Assembly (NCBI GenBank): GCA_964466115.1
Contig: CAYXMH010000001.1
Span: 186,001 to 250,000 of the forward strand
DNA from: Pseudolysobacter sp964466115
GTDB taxonomy: Bacteria; Pseudomonadota; Gammaproteobacteria; Xanthomonadales; Rhodanobacteraceae
Length of the DNA: 64,000 nt
Direction of reading: 5' to 3'
Part shown: positions 51,248 through 61,020 of the stretch, in pieces
Position numbering within the stretch: position 1 is the first letter of the stretch
Layout of the letters: each line of letters begins with the position of its first letter
Notes under the pieces: generated by a model
Database searches by the model: none
The model's input: the letters and a program-made list of their open reading frames with translations, nothing else
Told to the model about the DNA's origin: nothing
Translations under genes and position numbers: made by a program

Positions 51248-51727
51248 ATGCCGCAGCCAAACACCCGCACCACGCAATCTCCTTTTAACTTCGTTTTCGG
51301 TGTAGCGACGATCTTAATGAGCGCGCTGGCTGCTGGTGCGATATGGTCTGTCGTCGCAATCGTATTTAACCGAGAGCTCAGTTGGCTTGCAGTACCCATT
51401 GGAATAAGCATTGCGCAAATCTCGCGTATGAACGGCCCGGAACTGCGCTGGTTGAACGCCTTGCTCGCGGCAACCTTCACTTTATTGGCCTGCGGGTATG
51501 CTCAATATCTGCTCGCAGCCGTGAGGATGACTAGGCTGCTTGGCATTCCGCTTAAAAACGCTTTAATGAGTGTCGGCCCCGATATGGCGTTTGCGCTGGC
51601 GCGCGTGACGATCTCTGCATTCGATTTAGTATGGATCGTAGCAGGTACGCTAATCGCTGCCATATGGGCGTGGTATCGGAATGAGGCCCCGAAACAGCTT
51701 TCGCATTCGCGCCAAGACAGCGATTAA
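51248..51727 (+). CDS. Hypothetical membrane protein
   Basis: A 159-residue protein with four predicted helices (about 15-38, 42-58, 66-90 and 117-140) and a hydrophilic C-terminal tail. Family not recognised. The ATG chosen removes a basic N-terminal extension without hydrophobic character. Confidence 0.65.
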   Translation: MPQPNTRTTQSPFNFVFGVATILMSALAAGAIWSVVAIVFNRELSWLAVPIGISIAQISRMNGPELRWLNALLAATFTLLACGYAQYLLAAVRMTRLLGIPLKNALMSVGPDMAFALARVTISAFDLVWIVAGTLIAAIWAWYRNEAPKQLSHSRQDSD

Positions 51728-52021
51728 ACACCGAAATTCAAAGCAACCTAACACCAGGCCAACATTGACTTGATCATCTTAGCAATGGTGATCCACTACT
51801 CATTGTGGCAGGCCGTCACATTTTTTCACGATTTCAGATAGCACCTCTATTTGGTGTGCCGCAGCCTGCTGTACCAACGAATTGCTTAACGCAGCTGCCT
51901 TTTCAGGGCGTCATGAAGATACAAAAATTTACTTGCCCATATGAGGATGATAGGTAATTTACCTCCTTACGTTTTAACCAACGATGCTATTCCATTTAAT
52001 CAATGCTTGTGGAGAGCAGTG

Positions 52022-53005
52022 ATGACCGACTTAAACGTTCTAAAAACCAAATACAATTCATTCGCTAAGCGATCACAATCTTGGCGCTCTAGTGCATTAG
52101 CGCTACTCGGATTGTTGGTCGCGGGCTTAACACTGTCAGCCCACGCTGCTATCAATACCGACGAACGCAATTTTCTGATCAACCTATACAGCAGCACGAA
52201 TGGCGTCGACTGGACCCATCGCGAAGGTTGGTGCAGACGGCCTGATGGCATGTGTACTGCGTCCGATCCATCCGAATTTGGCCTTCCAGGCACAGAATGC
52301 ACGTGGCTTGGAATAACCTGTGACTATGGTTCGTATTCTCAACATGTCATCGACATCCACCTACCCAATAATAATCTGATAGGTTATTTACCCTCTTTCA
52401 CTGACGGTGCAGGATCTTTTGATAGTTTCCCGTTCACTAAACTAGAGCATTTCAATGTTTCAAATAATACGTTGATGGGAACCATTCCAGATATCTCGTT
52501 GCTCCCAGCCTTGATGGGTTTTGATGTTCGCCACAACGCTCTACACGGATCGATTCCAGCCGCGAGTAGCAGCGGACGTCTCACGGTTTTCCTGGCCGCA
52601 GACAACCAACTGACCGGTGGTATTCCTGAAATTTCTTACTTACCGTATATGATCGAATTTGACGTTTCCAATAATCAGTTGAGCGGTCCCATTCCATCGC
52701 TATCGGGATTAAGCCACTTGGTAACTTTTTATGCCCACCATAACAGCCTATCCGGCTCAATTCCGTCATTGCGCGAAACGACGAGTCTGCAGTGGTTTGA
52801 TGTTAGCCATAACCTGCTAACCGGCTCCCCGCCGCCGCCGCCCCTTCCGAGTATGTTACAAGCCACCATATGCCCCAACGCTTTAACGCATAGGGATGAT
52901 CCAAAAGATAGGGACAATCAACTATTGAATTCGTATTGGGATTTTCGCACCAACGTAATGCCCCCCCACCATTGGTGGGAGCAAGGAAAGGGCTGCACGT
53001 CGTAA
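52022..53005 (+). CDS. Secreted leucine-rich-repeat protein of plant-like type
   Basis: A 327-residue exported protein with signal peptide (residues about 22-40, cleavage near SAHAA). An N-terminal cap resembles plant LRRNT domains: NLYSSTNGVDWTHREGWC and TECTWLGITCDYG. About six LRRs of the plant type follow (NNLIGYLPSF, NNTLMGTIPDIS, NALHGSIPA, NQLTGGIPEIS, NQLSGPIPSLS, NSLSGSIPSL). The C-terminal part has a proline run and two cysteines. No membrane anchor, so it is probably secreted or periplasmic and may bind host or surface ligands. GGAGAG precedes the ATG. Confidence 0.88.
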   Translation: MTDLNVLKTKYNSFAKRSQSWRSSALALLGLLVAGLTLSAHAAINTDERNFLINLYSSTNGVDWTHREGWCRRPDGMCTASDPSEFGLPGTECTWLGITCDYGSYSQHVIDIHLPNNNLIGYLPSFTDGAGSFDSFPFTKLEHFNVSNNTLMGTIPDISLLPALMGFDVRHNALHGSIPAASSSGRLTVFLAADNQLTGGIPEISYLPYMIEFDVSNNQLSGPIPSLSGLSHLVTFYAHHNSLSGSIPSLRETTSLQWFDVSHNLLTGSPPPPPLPSMLQATICPNALTHRDDPKDRDNQLLNSYWDFRTNVMPPHHWWEQGKGCTS

Positions 53006-53100
53006 AACATATAGCGAATCATTGAACCTGCGAATCTTCGCGCAAACAGCGCGGAATTCGAATAACATGCGGCGTTACTTAAACGCCGCGATAACAGGCA

Positions 53101-53682
53101 ATGGTCTCACTGTTGGATTTACTGAATGCCCGTCGCTCAATACCCGCGCGCCTGCTCGGTGAGCCGGGGCCTAATGACGAGCAGTTGCGTAAGCTGATCG
53201 AAGCGGCAATCCGCGCTCCCGATCACGGCAAACTCGTACCGTGGCGGCTATTGCTGATTCGCGGCGCAAACCGGCATGGTTTAAGCGAATTGCTCGTCGC
53301 AACTCATCAACGTAAGGAGCCGGACCTTTCCCCTGCGGCACTGGAGAAAGATCGCGAACGTTTTAATTTCGCGCCAATCGTCATCGCCGTCATCGCGCGC
53401 GTAACCTTCGATCATAAAATACCGGAGCAAGAACAACTGCTAAGCGGCGGCTGTGTTGCGTACAATCTACTGCTAGGGGCGCAAGCGCTTGGTTTCGGGG
53501 CGCAATGGTTAACCGGCTGGGCCGCGTACGATCGCGATATTGCCGCGGCGCTTCATTTAAGCAACCAGGAACGCATTTTGGGCTTTGTTCATATTGGAAC
53601 TGCGCGAGAACAAGCCCCGGAGCGGCTGCGGCCTGCATTAAGCGAAGTGCTCAGCGAGTGGCAAAGCGAACCGCGGTCATGA
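53101..53682 (+). CDS. Nitroreductase family protein, YdjA-like
   Basis: A 193-residue FMN-dependent oxidoreductase. The family start LLNARRSIPARLLGEPGP, the FMN region AAIRAPDHGKLVPWRLLLIR and LLGAQALGFGAQWLTGW match the short YdjA group. Its stop overlaps the start of the exonuclease gene (ATGA), so both are cotranslated; the pairing has no obvious metabolic meaning. Confidence 0.9.
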   Translation: MVSLLDLLNARRSIPARLLGEPGPNDEQLRKLIEAAIRAPDHGKLVPWRLLLIRGANRHGLSELLVATHQRKEPDLSPAALEKDRERFNFAPIVIAVIARVTFDHKIPEQEQLLSGGCVAYNLLLGAQALGFGAQWLTGWAAYDRDIAAALHLSNQERILGFVHIGTAREQAPERLRPALSEVLSEWQSEPRS

Positions 53683-54575
53683 CCAATACCATCTATCTCG
53701 TCGACGCCAGTTTGTATGTGTTTCGCGCATGGCATTCGATCGCGCCCGAATTTTTTGATGCGGACGGCGCGCCGGTAAATGCCGTCTATGGCTTCACCCG
53801 ATTCATCTGCGATTTTCTCGAACAGGCAAAGCCGAGCCACGCGTTGATCGCGTTCGACGAATCGCTTACGTCATCATTTCGCAATGCCATCTACCCCGAG
53901 TACAAAGCCAATCGCGAACTGCCGCCGGAAGAGCTGAAGCGTCAGTTTACCTATTGCAAAGAAATCGCCACCGTTTTGGGATGCACTACTTTAAGCGATC
54001 CGAATTACGAAGCCGACGATTTGATCGGCAGCGTCCTTACTCAATTTCGAGCTCATGGGTTTCGCTCGGTCATCGTCTCGGCGGACAAGGATTTTGGTCA
54101 GCTGATCGGCGAGCACGACCAGCAGTGGGATTTTGCGCGGCAATACAGCTTCGGCCCCCAAGGCGTAATCGAGCGCATGGGTATCAAACCCGAGCAATTG
54201 GTCGATTTCCTGGCCTTATGCGGTGATGCAGTAGACAACATCCCCGGCGTACCGGGGATCGGTCCGAAAACCGCGGTCGGCTTGTTGCAACACTTCCAAT
54301 CATTGGACGCCTTATTGGCCCGAATCGAAGAAGTGCCTTATTTACGATTGCGCGGCGCCGCAGCCTGTTACGCCAAACTCAAAATGCACAGCGCCCAAGC
54401 GCTCATGTCGCGCGAACTGGCGCGAATCGCAGTCGATGCACCGGTGCCTAAAGAAACAGACACCCTACGCTGGCGCGACCCCAACCTTGTCGAGCTTGAT
54501 GCTTTATTGGAACGCTTGCGTTTTGGGCCCCTAACCCGTTCGCGCTGCCGCGCTATCGCCAATATAAAACGCTAG
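53679..54575 (+). CDS. 5'-3' exonuclease (flap endonuclease type)
   Basis: A 298-residue protein homologous to the N-terminal 5' nuclease domain of DNA polymerase I. Metal-binding acidic motifs are IYLVDASLYVFRAWH, LIAFDESLTSSFR, NYEADDLIGSVL, VSADKDFGQLI and the helix-hairpin-helix LCGDAVDNIPGVPGIGPKTA. Such stand-alone nucleases process flaps and primers alongside PolA. It overlaps the nitroreductase gene by 4 bp. Confidence 0.93.
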   Translation: MTNTIYLVDASLYVFRAWHSIAPEFFDADGAPVNAVYGFTRFICDFLEQAKPSHALIAFDESLTSSFRNAIYPEYKANRELPPEELKRQFTYCKEIATVLGCTTLSDPNYEADDLIGSVLTQFRAHGFRSVIVSADKDFGQLIGEHDQQWDFARQYSFGPQGVIERMGIKPEQLVDFLALCGDAVDNIPGVPGIGPKTAVGLLQHFQSLDALLARIEEVPYLRLRGAAACYAKLKMHSAQALMSRELARIAVDAPVPKETDTLRWRDPNLVELDALLERLRFGPLTRSRCRAIANIKR

Positions 54576-54584
54576 CGCCGCCGC

Positions 54585-56090
54585 TTATTTGTCAGTGGCG
54601 TTCTTTGCGGCAGAATCCTTGGCATTTTCATCGCCAACCACAGGCGCCGCATTCAGCAGTTTTTTCGATTGTCCGGATGGAGCGACTGGAATCGGCGCTA
54701 AATCCCCTCCCACACCCGATTCGCCCCAGGCAAAACGCAGATCGCTCTTGAAAATGCGAGTCGGCTGCAATTTGGAGGCATCGCTGACCACACCGTATTT
54801 GTCGTAAAGGCCTTTTTGACTATTGGAGATAAAGTACAAATTGTTTCCAACCACTGCCCCTAGCGTCGGTAATACAAACGCCGATTGCGCGACATCCAGC
54901 GGCATCGCCCCTAAGATGCTGCGGCCGTCCGGCGCCAACTTCAGCCGCATGACCCGCTTGGGCACCATCCCGTTCTCAATGACGACCAAATGGCCATCAA
55001 AATAATACAGGCCATCAATCCCCCCTAACACCAACTTATCCATATTGTAATGCAGATCAAACCCACTGCTCTTCACTAAATCCACACCAAACAAACCCAG
55101 CGCATAATCGGCGAAATAAAGCGTCTTGCCATCATCGCTTAACGCCAGTCCGCGAACGCTGGTCAATTTGGGATTTTGCATCAGCAGCTTCAACCCGGCC
55201 GTTTCCAACTTGTAGATTTCATTTCTTACGCCATCGGCCACAAACACCTGGCCATCCTTGCCCACCGTCATGGTCGAGAAAATATGCGGACGACCGTCCT
55301 CTGGCGCAAGATAACGCTCCAGGAATTTCCCACTTGAAAGCTGAAACTTAAATACGCCGGCCTTACCAAAAGCGTCTTGGTTGAAGCCTTTGAAATACAC
55401 CGAACCCGAGCTTGCCACGTATAGCCAATCGTGCTTGGGATCGACGCCAAGGTCATAAACACTCCACAACCCGTTCTTGGCATCCGGCTGTATAAACTCC
55501 GATAATTTTCCTTCGCTACTGGAAAGATATATTTTTCCTTCGCGCGCGCTGCCGATTAAGAACTGCTTGCGGACAGGATCGTAACCAATGCTTTCGAACA
55601 GGGAGTCTTGCGCGGGCAATTCAAAGGCCACCTTTCCTTCGCCAAAGGGCTTGGTGTTCACTTTCAGATTCGCAACGAGGTAATCCCATACTTTGGTGTC
55701 GTGCAGATTGGTAAGCCTCTCATCGCTGCTGATATCGTAGCCAAAACCCTGGCCCTGCATACGCACCAACAGATCGTAGGCTTTTGATTTTTCGTTTTGT
55801 TTTGCGTAGGTAACCGCTAACTGATACTTGATGTCTCCGCTGTTTGGCATCAACTTGGCCAATTGCTCCATGGCCCAAGTGAAGCGTTGTACGTCGCCAT
55901 GTCCGTTATAAGCCTCGGCCAATTTGGACACCGTCGTCACCGAGTCGATCTGTTTGATCTGTTGCTCGGTGGCGTTGGCGAGATCTGGCCTTCCTGCAGC
56001 CGTGCTGGTCCGGGCATCATTCTGTGCCGGCGCCGAACCTGCCACGCTGATGAATAAACCGGCCATTAGCAGCAGGGATTGTGTTCTCAT
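54585..56090 (-). CDS. Exported TPR plus beta-propeller (SMP-30/NHL-like) protein
   Basis: A 501-residue protein with signal peptide (cleavage near APAQN). A TPR-like helical region (about 50-130, MEQLAKLMPNSGDIKYQLAV) is followed by a six-bladed-propeller-type domain with repeated segments such as GKDGQVFVADGVRNEIYKLE and ALSDDGKTLYFADYALGLFG. The C-terminus is Ala/Lys-rich. No catalytic residues are recognisable. Function unknown; it faces the nuclease gene. Confidence 0.8.
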   Translation of the reverse strand: MRTQSLLLMAGLFISVAGSAPAQNDARTSTAAGRPDLANATEQQIKQIDSVTTVSKLAEAYNGHGDVQRFTWAMEQLAKLMPNSGDIKYQLAVTYAKQNEKSKAYDLLVRMQGQGFGYDISSDERLTNLHDTKVWDYLVANLKVNTKPFGEGKVAFELPAQDSLFESIGYDPVRKQFLIGSAREGKIYLSSSEGKLSEFIQPDAKNGLWSVYDLGVDPKHDWLYVASSGSVYFKGFNQDAFGKAGVFKFQLSSGKFLERYLAPEDGRPHIFSTMTVGKDGQVFVADGVRNEIYKLETAGLKLLMQNPKLTSVRGLALSDDGKTLYFADYALGLFGVDLVKSSGFDLHYNMDKLVLGGIDGLYYFDGHLVVIENGMVPKRVMRLKLAPDGRSILGAMPLDVAQSAFVLPTLGAVVGNNLYFISNSQKGLYDKYGVVSDASKLQPTRIFKSDLRFAWGESGVGGDLAPIPVAPSGQSKKLLNAAPVVGDENAKDSAAKNATDK

Positions 56091-56235
56091 GGTATTTACC
56101 TTAAAGATGTATAGGACGGCGGTAGGACCCCACCTTTGCGAAGAAGTTTCTCACGAACAATGTGTTGCCTGTCATTGCTCGAACTGAATCGAAAGGCGGT
56201 GTTATTCCCTGTGGATTTTTTTTCGGGGACGAACA

Positions 56236-56754
56236 ATGACTGAAATTCAGACACTTTTCAACGGTCGCTTTCTAAAGCTGTGCCGCCGCGGCAGTTGGGA
56301 GTTCGTTGAACGCACCAATCCCAATGGCGCGGTGATTATCGTCGCGCTCACCGAAGAAAACCGGCTATTGCTCGTTGAGCAGTATCGAACGGCCATCGAT
56401 GCCAGAACCATTGAAATGCCGGCGGGCTTGATTGGCGATGAGATTCATCAACAACGTGAAAATGCACTGGAGGCCGCGCAGCGCGAACTGCTGGAGGAAA
56501 CCGGATACACCGCCAAGCATATCGAATACCTGATCAGCGGGCCGTCCTCATCCGGCATGAGTAATGAAATGATCACTTTCGTACGCGCATCGGGACTGGT
56601 CCGCATCCACGAAGGCGGCGGAGATGCTACCGAAAACATTACGGTACATGAAGTCGCATACGAAGAGGTAGACAATTGGCTCAAGCAAAAACGCGCACAA
56701 GGGTTTTCAATCGATCCAAAGCTCTACGTTGGTTTATATTTTCTTAAAAAATAG
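56236..56754 (+). CDS. Nudix hydrolase, ADP-ribose pyrophosphatase type
   Basis: A 172-residue protein whose Nudix box is visible as GLIGDE then AAQRELLEETGYTA, i.e. the GX5EX7REUXEEXGU pattern with a slightly long loop. The N-terminal half (FVERTNPNGAVIIVALTEENRLLLVEQYR) is as in ADP-ribose hydrolases of the NudF/NUDT5 group. It hydrolyses nucleoside diphosphate derivatives. It is a single gene divergent from the propeller gene. Confidence 0.92.
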   Translation: MTEIQTLFNGRFLKLCRRGSWEFVERTNPNGAVIIVALTEENRLLLVEQYRTAIDARTIEMPAGLIGDEIHQQRENALEAAQRELLEETGYTAKHIEYLISGPSSSGMSNEMITFVRASGLVRIHEGGGDATENITVHEVAYEEVDNWLKQKRAQGFSIDPKLYVGLYFLKK

Positions 56755-56787
56755 ATACCAAGGTTTCGTAACCGCCTTTAATCCTCA

Positions 56788-57276
56788 TCAACGGCGTTTC
56801 GGTGACACCGATTTGGCCATGCGCACCAAATCCACGCCATAACCGTTTCGCTCATACAATTCCCTTGCCCTAGCGTTCGCGGGAAATACGCCGAGCGTAA
56901 TGAGGCGACAGTCGTGCTCAAGCGCCCAATCTTCCGTAAACTCAAGCAACTGCTGGCCAATGCCATTGCCATCCTGACCCTTCGCTACCGCAAGGTCCGC
57001 AATATGGCAATTCCAATGGCCGGAAAAAAAATCCACCATTTTATGCAAATGTAAAAAACCTAGGCGCTCAGCGGCATCGTCTTCGGCAACGAACACAAAT
57101 GTACCGGGAGGTTGCTCGCTCAAGTGGCGTGCAATATCGCGCCGTATGCCGGTGGCGGTCTCGCTGCGTTTACGCCATGGCGGCAATTCAAACTCAACGA
57201 AACGCTCGACCAAACCAAGAATAAATGCATCATCATCGGCATTGGCCATACGAATGCGGGCTTGCGTATTGCTCAT
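56788..57276 (-). CDS. GNAT-family N-acetyltransferase
   Basis: A 162-residue acetyltransferase. IRMANADDDAFILGLVERF opens the fold; motif A is IADLAVAKGQDGNGIGQQLLEF and motif B CRLITLGVFPANARARELYERNGYG. The gene is 12 bp downstream of the acyl-CoA dehydrogenase gene on the same strand. The acceptor is unknown. Confidence 0.9.
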   Translation of the reverse strand: MSNTQARIRMANADDDAFILGLVERFVEFELPPWRKRSETATGIRRDIARHLSEQPPGTFVFVAEDDAAERLGFLHLHKMVDFFSGHWNCHIADLAVAKGQDGNGIGQQLLEFTEDWALEHDCRLITLGVFPANARARELYERNGYGVDLVRMAKSVSPKRR

Positions 57277-57288
57277 ACCATCCCTCCT

Positions 57289-59079
57289 TCAGGTGACAAC
57301 AAACCGATCTTCTGGCAATGCCATTAAGCTTGCACTGCCTGCTCGAATTGCCGCCGCGTGACTCAGTGTACGCGGCAACAGACGCTGAAAATAAAACCGC
57401 GCCGTGGCCAGTTTCGACTCCTTAAAATCCACTGACTGTTGCGACGATTGCGCGGCGTGAATGCTACGCGCCCAATAATAAGCCAAAGCAACGTAGCCAG
57501 AATAAAATAGATAATCCACCGCCGCAGCGCCAACCTCTTCCACGTTCGACTTTACCAACTGAGCAATTTCCTGGGTCAAAGCCAACCAGTCTTGCGTGGT
57601 CTTCGCCAACGGACCAATAAACTCAGCCAGAATAGCGTCTTGGCTGTGCGAGTGGCAGAATTTTCCGATCTCCTGACTGAAGTGCCGCAATCCCTGGGCT
57701 TGCTGGCCAATAATCTTACGGCCCAGAAGATCCAAGGCCTGAATCTGAGTAGTGCCCTCGTAAATCGTGGTAATTCGCGCGTCGCGGGCAATCTGCTCCA
57801 TCCCCGATTCTTGAATATATCCATGGCCACCAAAAATCTGTAGCGCATGGTAGGCGCACTCGTTGGCGGCTTCCGTAAGCAGGCCTTTTACAATAGGCGT
57901 AAGGAACGAAGACAGCTCTTCCGCATATTTACGTTCATCGGCATCGGAGCTGCGGTGGATCGTATCAAGCAATGTGGCGGTGTGGTACGCCAGCGCGCGC
58001 CCACCCTCGGCAAATGCCTTCTGCGTTAGCAGCATGCGGCGAATATCGGGGTGCACAATCAATGGATCGGCAGCCTTGTCGGGGCGCTTAGCGCCGCTTA
58101 AGGAGCGCATCTGTAATCGATCGCGGGCATATGCCACGGCGCTCTGATAACCCCGCTCAATTAAACCTAACCCCTGCAAACCGACGCCAAGACGAGCCGC
58201 ATTCATCATCGTGAACATGGCGTTTAAGCCCTTGTTTTGCTCGCCAATCAGCCAGCCCTCAGCGCCGTCGAAATTCATCACGCAGGTAGCGGATGCACGA
58301 ATGCCCATTTTATGCTCAATCGAACCGCAGACCACCGAATTTCTTTCGCCCATTTTACCATCTTTGCTTATTTTAACTTTAGGAACAATAAACATCGAGA
58401 TTCCGTGTGTACCCGCCGGCGCACCGGGCAGGCGGGCAAGCACCAAATGCACGATGTTGTCGGTAAAATCGTGCTCTCCGGCGGTAATGAAGATTTTGGT
58501 GCCGCTGATTTTAAAGCTTCCATCAGCGGACGGCTCTGCTTTGGTTTTCAGCAAGCCAAGATCCGTACCGCAGTGCGGCTCCGTCAGGCACATCGTGCCA
58601 GTCCAACGCCCCTCAACGATTGGTTTCAGAAATATTTCGCGCTGCCATTGCTCGCCGTGATGCCGCAGCGCCTCAGTCGCGCCGTGGCACAGCAGCGGGT
58701 AATTGCCCCACGATAAGTTGGCCGAATCGATCATCTCCTTAACAGCGCAACCGATCGATTCCGGAAAATTCTGGCCACCGTAATTAAGCGGCGCGGTGAG
58801 ACCAGTCCAGCCATTCGCCACGTACTGTGCATAAGCTTCTTTAAATCCTTGCGCGGTACGCACCACGCCATTGTCAAAATGGCAGCCCTCCTGATCGCCG
58901 CTCATATTTAAGGGGGCAAGCACTTGCGTTGTAAACTTTGCCGCTTCATCTAAAACCGCATCCATCACATCGCGCGTGGCGGATTCGCTTTCCGGCAAGC
59001 GTGCATACAACGCTTCGATTTTAAGGACGTCGTACAGCACAAACCGAATATCGGAAAGCGGGGCAATGTATGGATTCAT
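57289..59079 (-). CDS. Acyl-CoA dehydrogenase (long form, DmdC/AidB-like C-terminus)
   Basis: A 596-residue FAD enzyme that oxidises acyl-CoA to enoyl-CoA. Core motifs are TGTMCLTEPHCGTDLG, FITAGEHDF, RLGVGLQGLG and ALQIFGGHGYIQESGMEQIARDARITTIYEG, which carries the catalytic region. The extra C-terminal domain (about 470-596) puts it with the 600-residue class that includes 3-methylmercaptopropionyl-CoA dehydrogenase. The actual acyl chain cannot be told. It lies between the LEA-like lipoprotein and the GNAT gene. Confidence 0.94.
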   Translation of the reverse strand: MNPYIAPLSDIRFVLYDVLKIEALYARLPESESATRDVMDAVLDEAAKFTTQVLAPLNMSGDQEGCHFDNGVVRTAQGFKEAYAQYVANGWTGLTAPLNYGGQNFPESIGCAVKEMIDSANLSWGNYPLLCHGATEALRHHGEQWQREIFLKPIVEGRWTGTMCLTEPHCGTDLGLLKTKAEPSADGSFKISGTKIFITAGEHDFTDNIVHLVLARLPGAPAGTHGISMFIVPKVKISKDGKMGERNSVVCGSIEHKMGIRASATCVMNFDGAEGWLIGEQNKGLNAMFTMMNAARLGVGLQGLGLIERGYQSAVAYARDRLQMRSLSGAKRPDKAADPLIVHPDIRRMLLTQKAFAEGGRALAYHTATLLDTIHRSSDADERKYAEELSSFLTPIVKGLLTEAANECAYHALQIFGGHGYIQESGMEQIARDARITTIYEGTTQIQALDLLGRKIIGQQAQGLRHFSQEIGKFCHSHSQDAILAEFIGPLAKTTQDWLALTQEIAQLVKSNVEEVGAAAVDYLFYSGYVALAYYWARSIHAAQSSQQSVDFKESKLATARFYFQRLLPRTLSHAAAIRAGSASLMALPEDRFVVT

Positions 59080-59095
59080 GAGGCAACCTAAAGAA

Positions 59096-59572
59096 TTAGC
59101 GGTAAACGTGATTTAAACCAGGCGCTGGACTGAGCCGGCTTTTGTATTCAAATTCATATTCGTGTTTGGGATCACTAATTGTAATGCGCCCTTTAAGCGA
59201 ATAGGCGATGCCAATCTCTGTTGGTTTGGCGGCACCTGAATTATCCGTACCGAGCAACGCTTCGCGTGCGCTTGACGCCGGTACGATCACCGTTTGCACC
59301 ACATCCGCCGATTCTCCCGGTATATCCATGTCGAGACTGACGTTGATTTCGCCAGCCGAAAGCTCCATCAAGTCCAGATGTGCAGCCAGGGTCTTATAGT
59401 GCATGCCTACGCTGCTAAAATTCTGCAAACGGATCTGGAGCTGCCAACTGCCATCCGCCAATACACTGAGCTGTTGAATGCTGGCCGTGGGTGAATTGAT
59501 GCGTTTGACTGACCCACCGCAGCCCGCCAGCAACAAAAAACAACCTGCTAGCAGTACACGAATTAGGAACAT
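59096..59572 (-). CDS. LEA14-like (WHy-type) lipoprotein
   Basis: A 158-residue lipoprotein: lipobox LLLAGC, Cys18 as lipid site. The mature domain (LADGSWQLQIRLQNFSSVGMHYKTL, AGEINVSLDMDIPGES) resembles LEA14/WHy beta-sandwich domains, sometimes linked to stress tolerance. An upstream in-frame start would place hydrophilic residues before the signal and is rejected. Function unknown. Confidence 0.75.
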   Translation of the reverse strand: MFLIRVLLAGCFLLLAGCGGSVKRINSPTASIQQLSVLADGSWQLQIRLQNFSSVGMHYKTLAAHLDLMELSAGEINVSLDMDIPGESADVVQTVIVPASSAREALLGTDNSGAAKPTEIGIAYSLKGRITISDPKHEYEFEYKSRLSPAPGLNHVYR

Positions 59573-59626
59573 GGAAATACTCCGATTGGCAAATTGAAAT
59601 GAAATCAGAATTAGGGAATACGCCAT

Positions 59627-60322
59627 TCAATTAGAGATTATAGGCCCAAGCAACATTTGCGTTTTAAATTCCGGTGTCGAATATTGAGCATGCATGCGAC
59701 CGGCCTGCATCACCAACACCTGGTCGGTTAAGGCAATGACCTCCTCGGGAGCATGACTGACCAATACCGTCGGCAAGCGAAACTCCCGTCGCATGCCTTG
59801 CAAGTAGCACATTACCTGATCGCGCGCCTCGTGATGAAGCCCAACCAAAGGTTCGTCCAGCAGCAACACATCCGGCTGCGAAAGCAGTGCCCGACCGATC
59901 GCCACTCGTCGCGCCTCACCGCCGGATAAAGCATAGGTGCGGCGCTTCAACAACGGACCCAAATCCAGCAAATCCACAATCGACCCAAATTGAACAATGC
60001 TTTTGCGCAAGCGATTGCGCTTAACGCCGTACAATAGGTTATGCCGCACATTCAGATGCGGAAATAGGCGCTGATCCTGGAACACATACCCGATATGCCG
60101 TTGCCACGAAGGTATATTTATATCCTTTTGACTATCGAACAAAATCCGGCCGTTTACCACAATGCGCCCCATCGCCGGCCGCAACAAACCCGCGATCGCA
60201 TTGAGCACCGTGGTTTTCCCGGCGCCAGATGGGCCGAATAATGCAAGCATGGTGATATCGGTCTGAAAATCAAGACAAACGTCGATCCCGGGAAACGGTT
60301 GACGCAATACCACCTCAATCAT
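59627..60322 (-). CDS. modC: Molybdate ABC transporter ATP-binding protein
   Basis: A 231-residue ATPase with Walker A FGPSGAGKTTVLNAI, signature ALSGGEARRVAIGRAL and Walker B DVLLLDEPLVG. It energises molybdate import with ModB. The usual C-terminal Mop/TOBE domain of ModC (about 120 residues) is missing, so molybdate inhibition through that domain is not expected. The ATG overlaps the modB stop region by 8 bp. Confidence 0.92.
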   Translation of the reverse strand: MIEVVLRQPFPGIDVCLDFQTDITMLALFGPSGAGKTTVLNAIAGLLRPAMGRIVVNGRILFDSQKDINIPSWQRHIGYVFQDQRLFPHLNVRHNLLYGVKRNRLRKSIVQFGSIVDLLDLGPLLKRRTYALSGGEARRVAIGRALLSQPDVLLLDEPLVGLHHEARDQVMCYLQGMRREFRLPTVLVSHAPEEVIALTDQVLVMQAGRMHAQYSTPEFKTQMLLGPIISN

Positions 60323-61010
60323 CGTTCCCACTCCGCAATCCCTGTCCCCGCATCACCATTGCTGCAGCAAGCGTGGCAGTCAACGCCACCGCCAACGCCA
60401 CGACGGTCAGCCGCTGTACCCCGGCGTCACCACCTGGATTGCTAATCAACTCGTATATCGCAATGGGCAATGTGCGTGTTTCATTGGGAATACTGGATAC
60501 AAAGGTGATGGTTGCACCAAACTCGCCAAACGCGCGCGCAAATGCGAGTACGCTGCCGGCAACGATGCCACGTGCCGATAGGGGTAGAGTAATGGTAAAA
60601 AAGCGCCGTAAGTACGTAGCGCCCAACGTCGCCGCGGCCGCTTCCAGCCGTTGATCAACGGATTCGATCGATAAGCGTATGCTCAGCACCAACAACGGGA
60701 ACGCCATCACGGCGGCGGCCAGTACTGCACCGGTCCAATGAAACGCAATGGGGATTCCTAAACGGGCAAGCAGGCCACCAAGCACGCCTTGATTGCCAAA
60801 CCAACGCAATAAGGCATAGCCTGTCACCACGGGTGGCAAAATCATCGGCAGGAACAAGACCGCTTCAACCAGCGGCTTGAAAAAAAACTGTCGGCGCGCC
60901 AGCCAAGTCGCCAATGCCAACGCGGGCGGCAGCGCCAACAAAACGCTAACCAAAGCCACGCGTAAGCTTAAGCTTAGCGCTGCCCATTCGTCCGTGGTTA
61001 GGTTCGGCAC
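60315..61010 (-). CDS. modB: Molybdate ABC transporter permease
   Basis: A 231-residue inner-membrane permease with about five or six helices. The EAA motif region VDQRLEAAAATLGATYLRRFFTITLPLSARGI, which docks on ModC, is complete, followed by AFARAFGEFGATITFV. It starts with GTG. Lies between modA (10 bp upstream) and modC. Confidence 0.94.
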   Translation of the reverse strand: MPNLTTDEWAALSLSLRVALVSVLLALPPALALATWLARRQFFFKPLVEAVLFLPMILPPVVTGYALLRWFGNQGVLGGLLARLGIPIAFHWTGAVLAAAVMAFPLLVLSIRLSIESVDQRLEAAAATLGATYLRRFFTITLPLSARGIVAGSVLAFARAFGEFGATITFVSSIPNETRTLPIAIYELISNPGGDAGVQRLTVVALAVALTATLAAAMVMRGQGLRSGNDD

Positions 61011-61020
61011 GCAGTTAACC

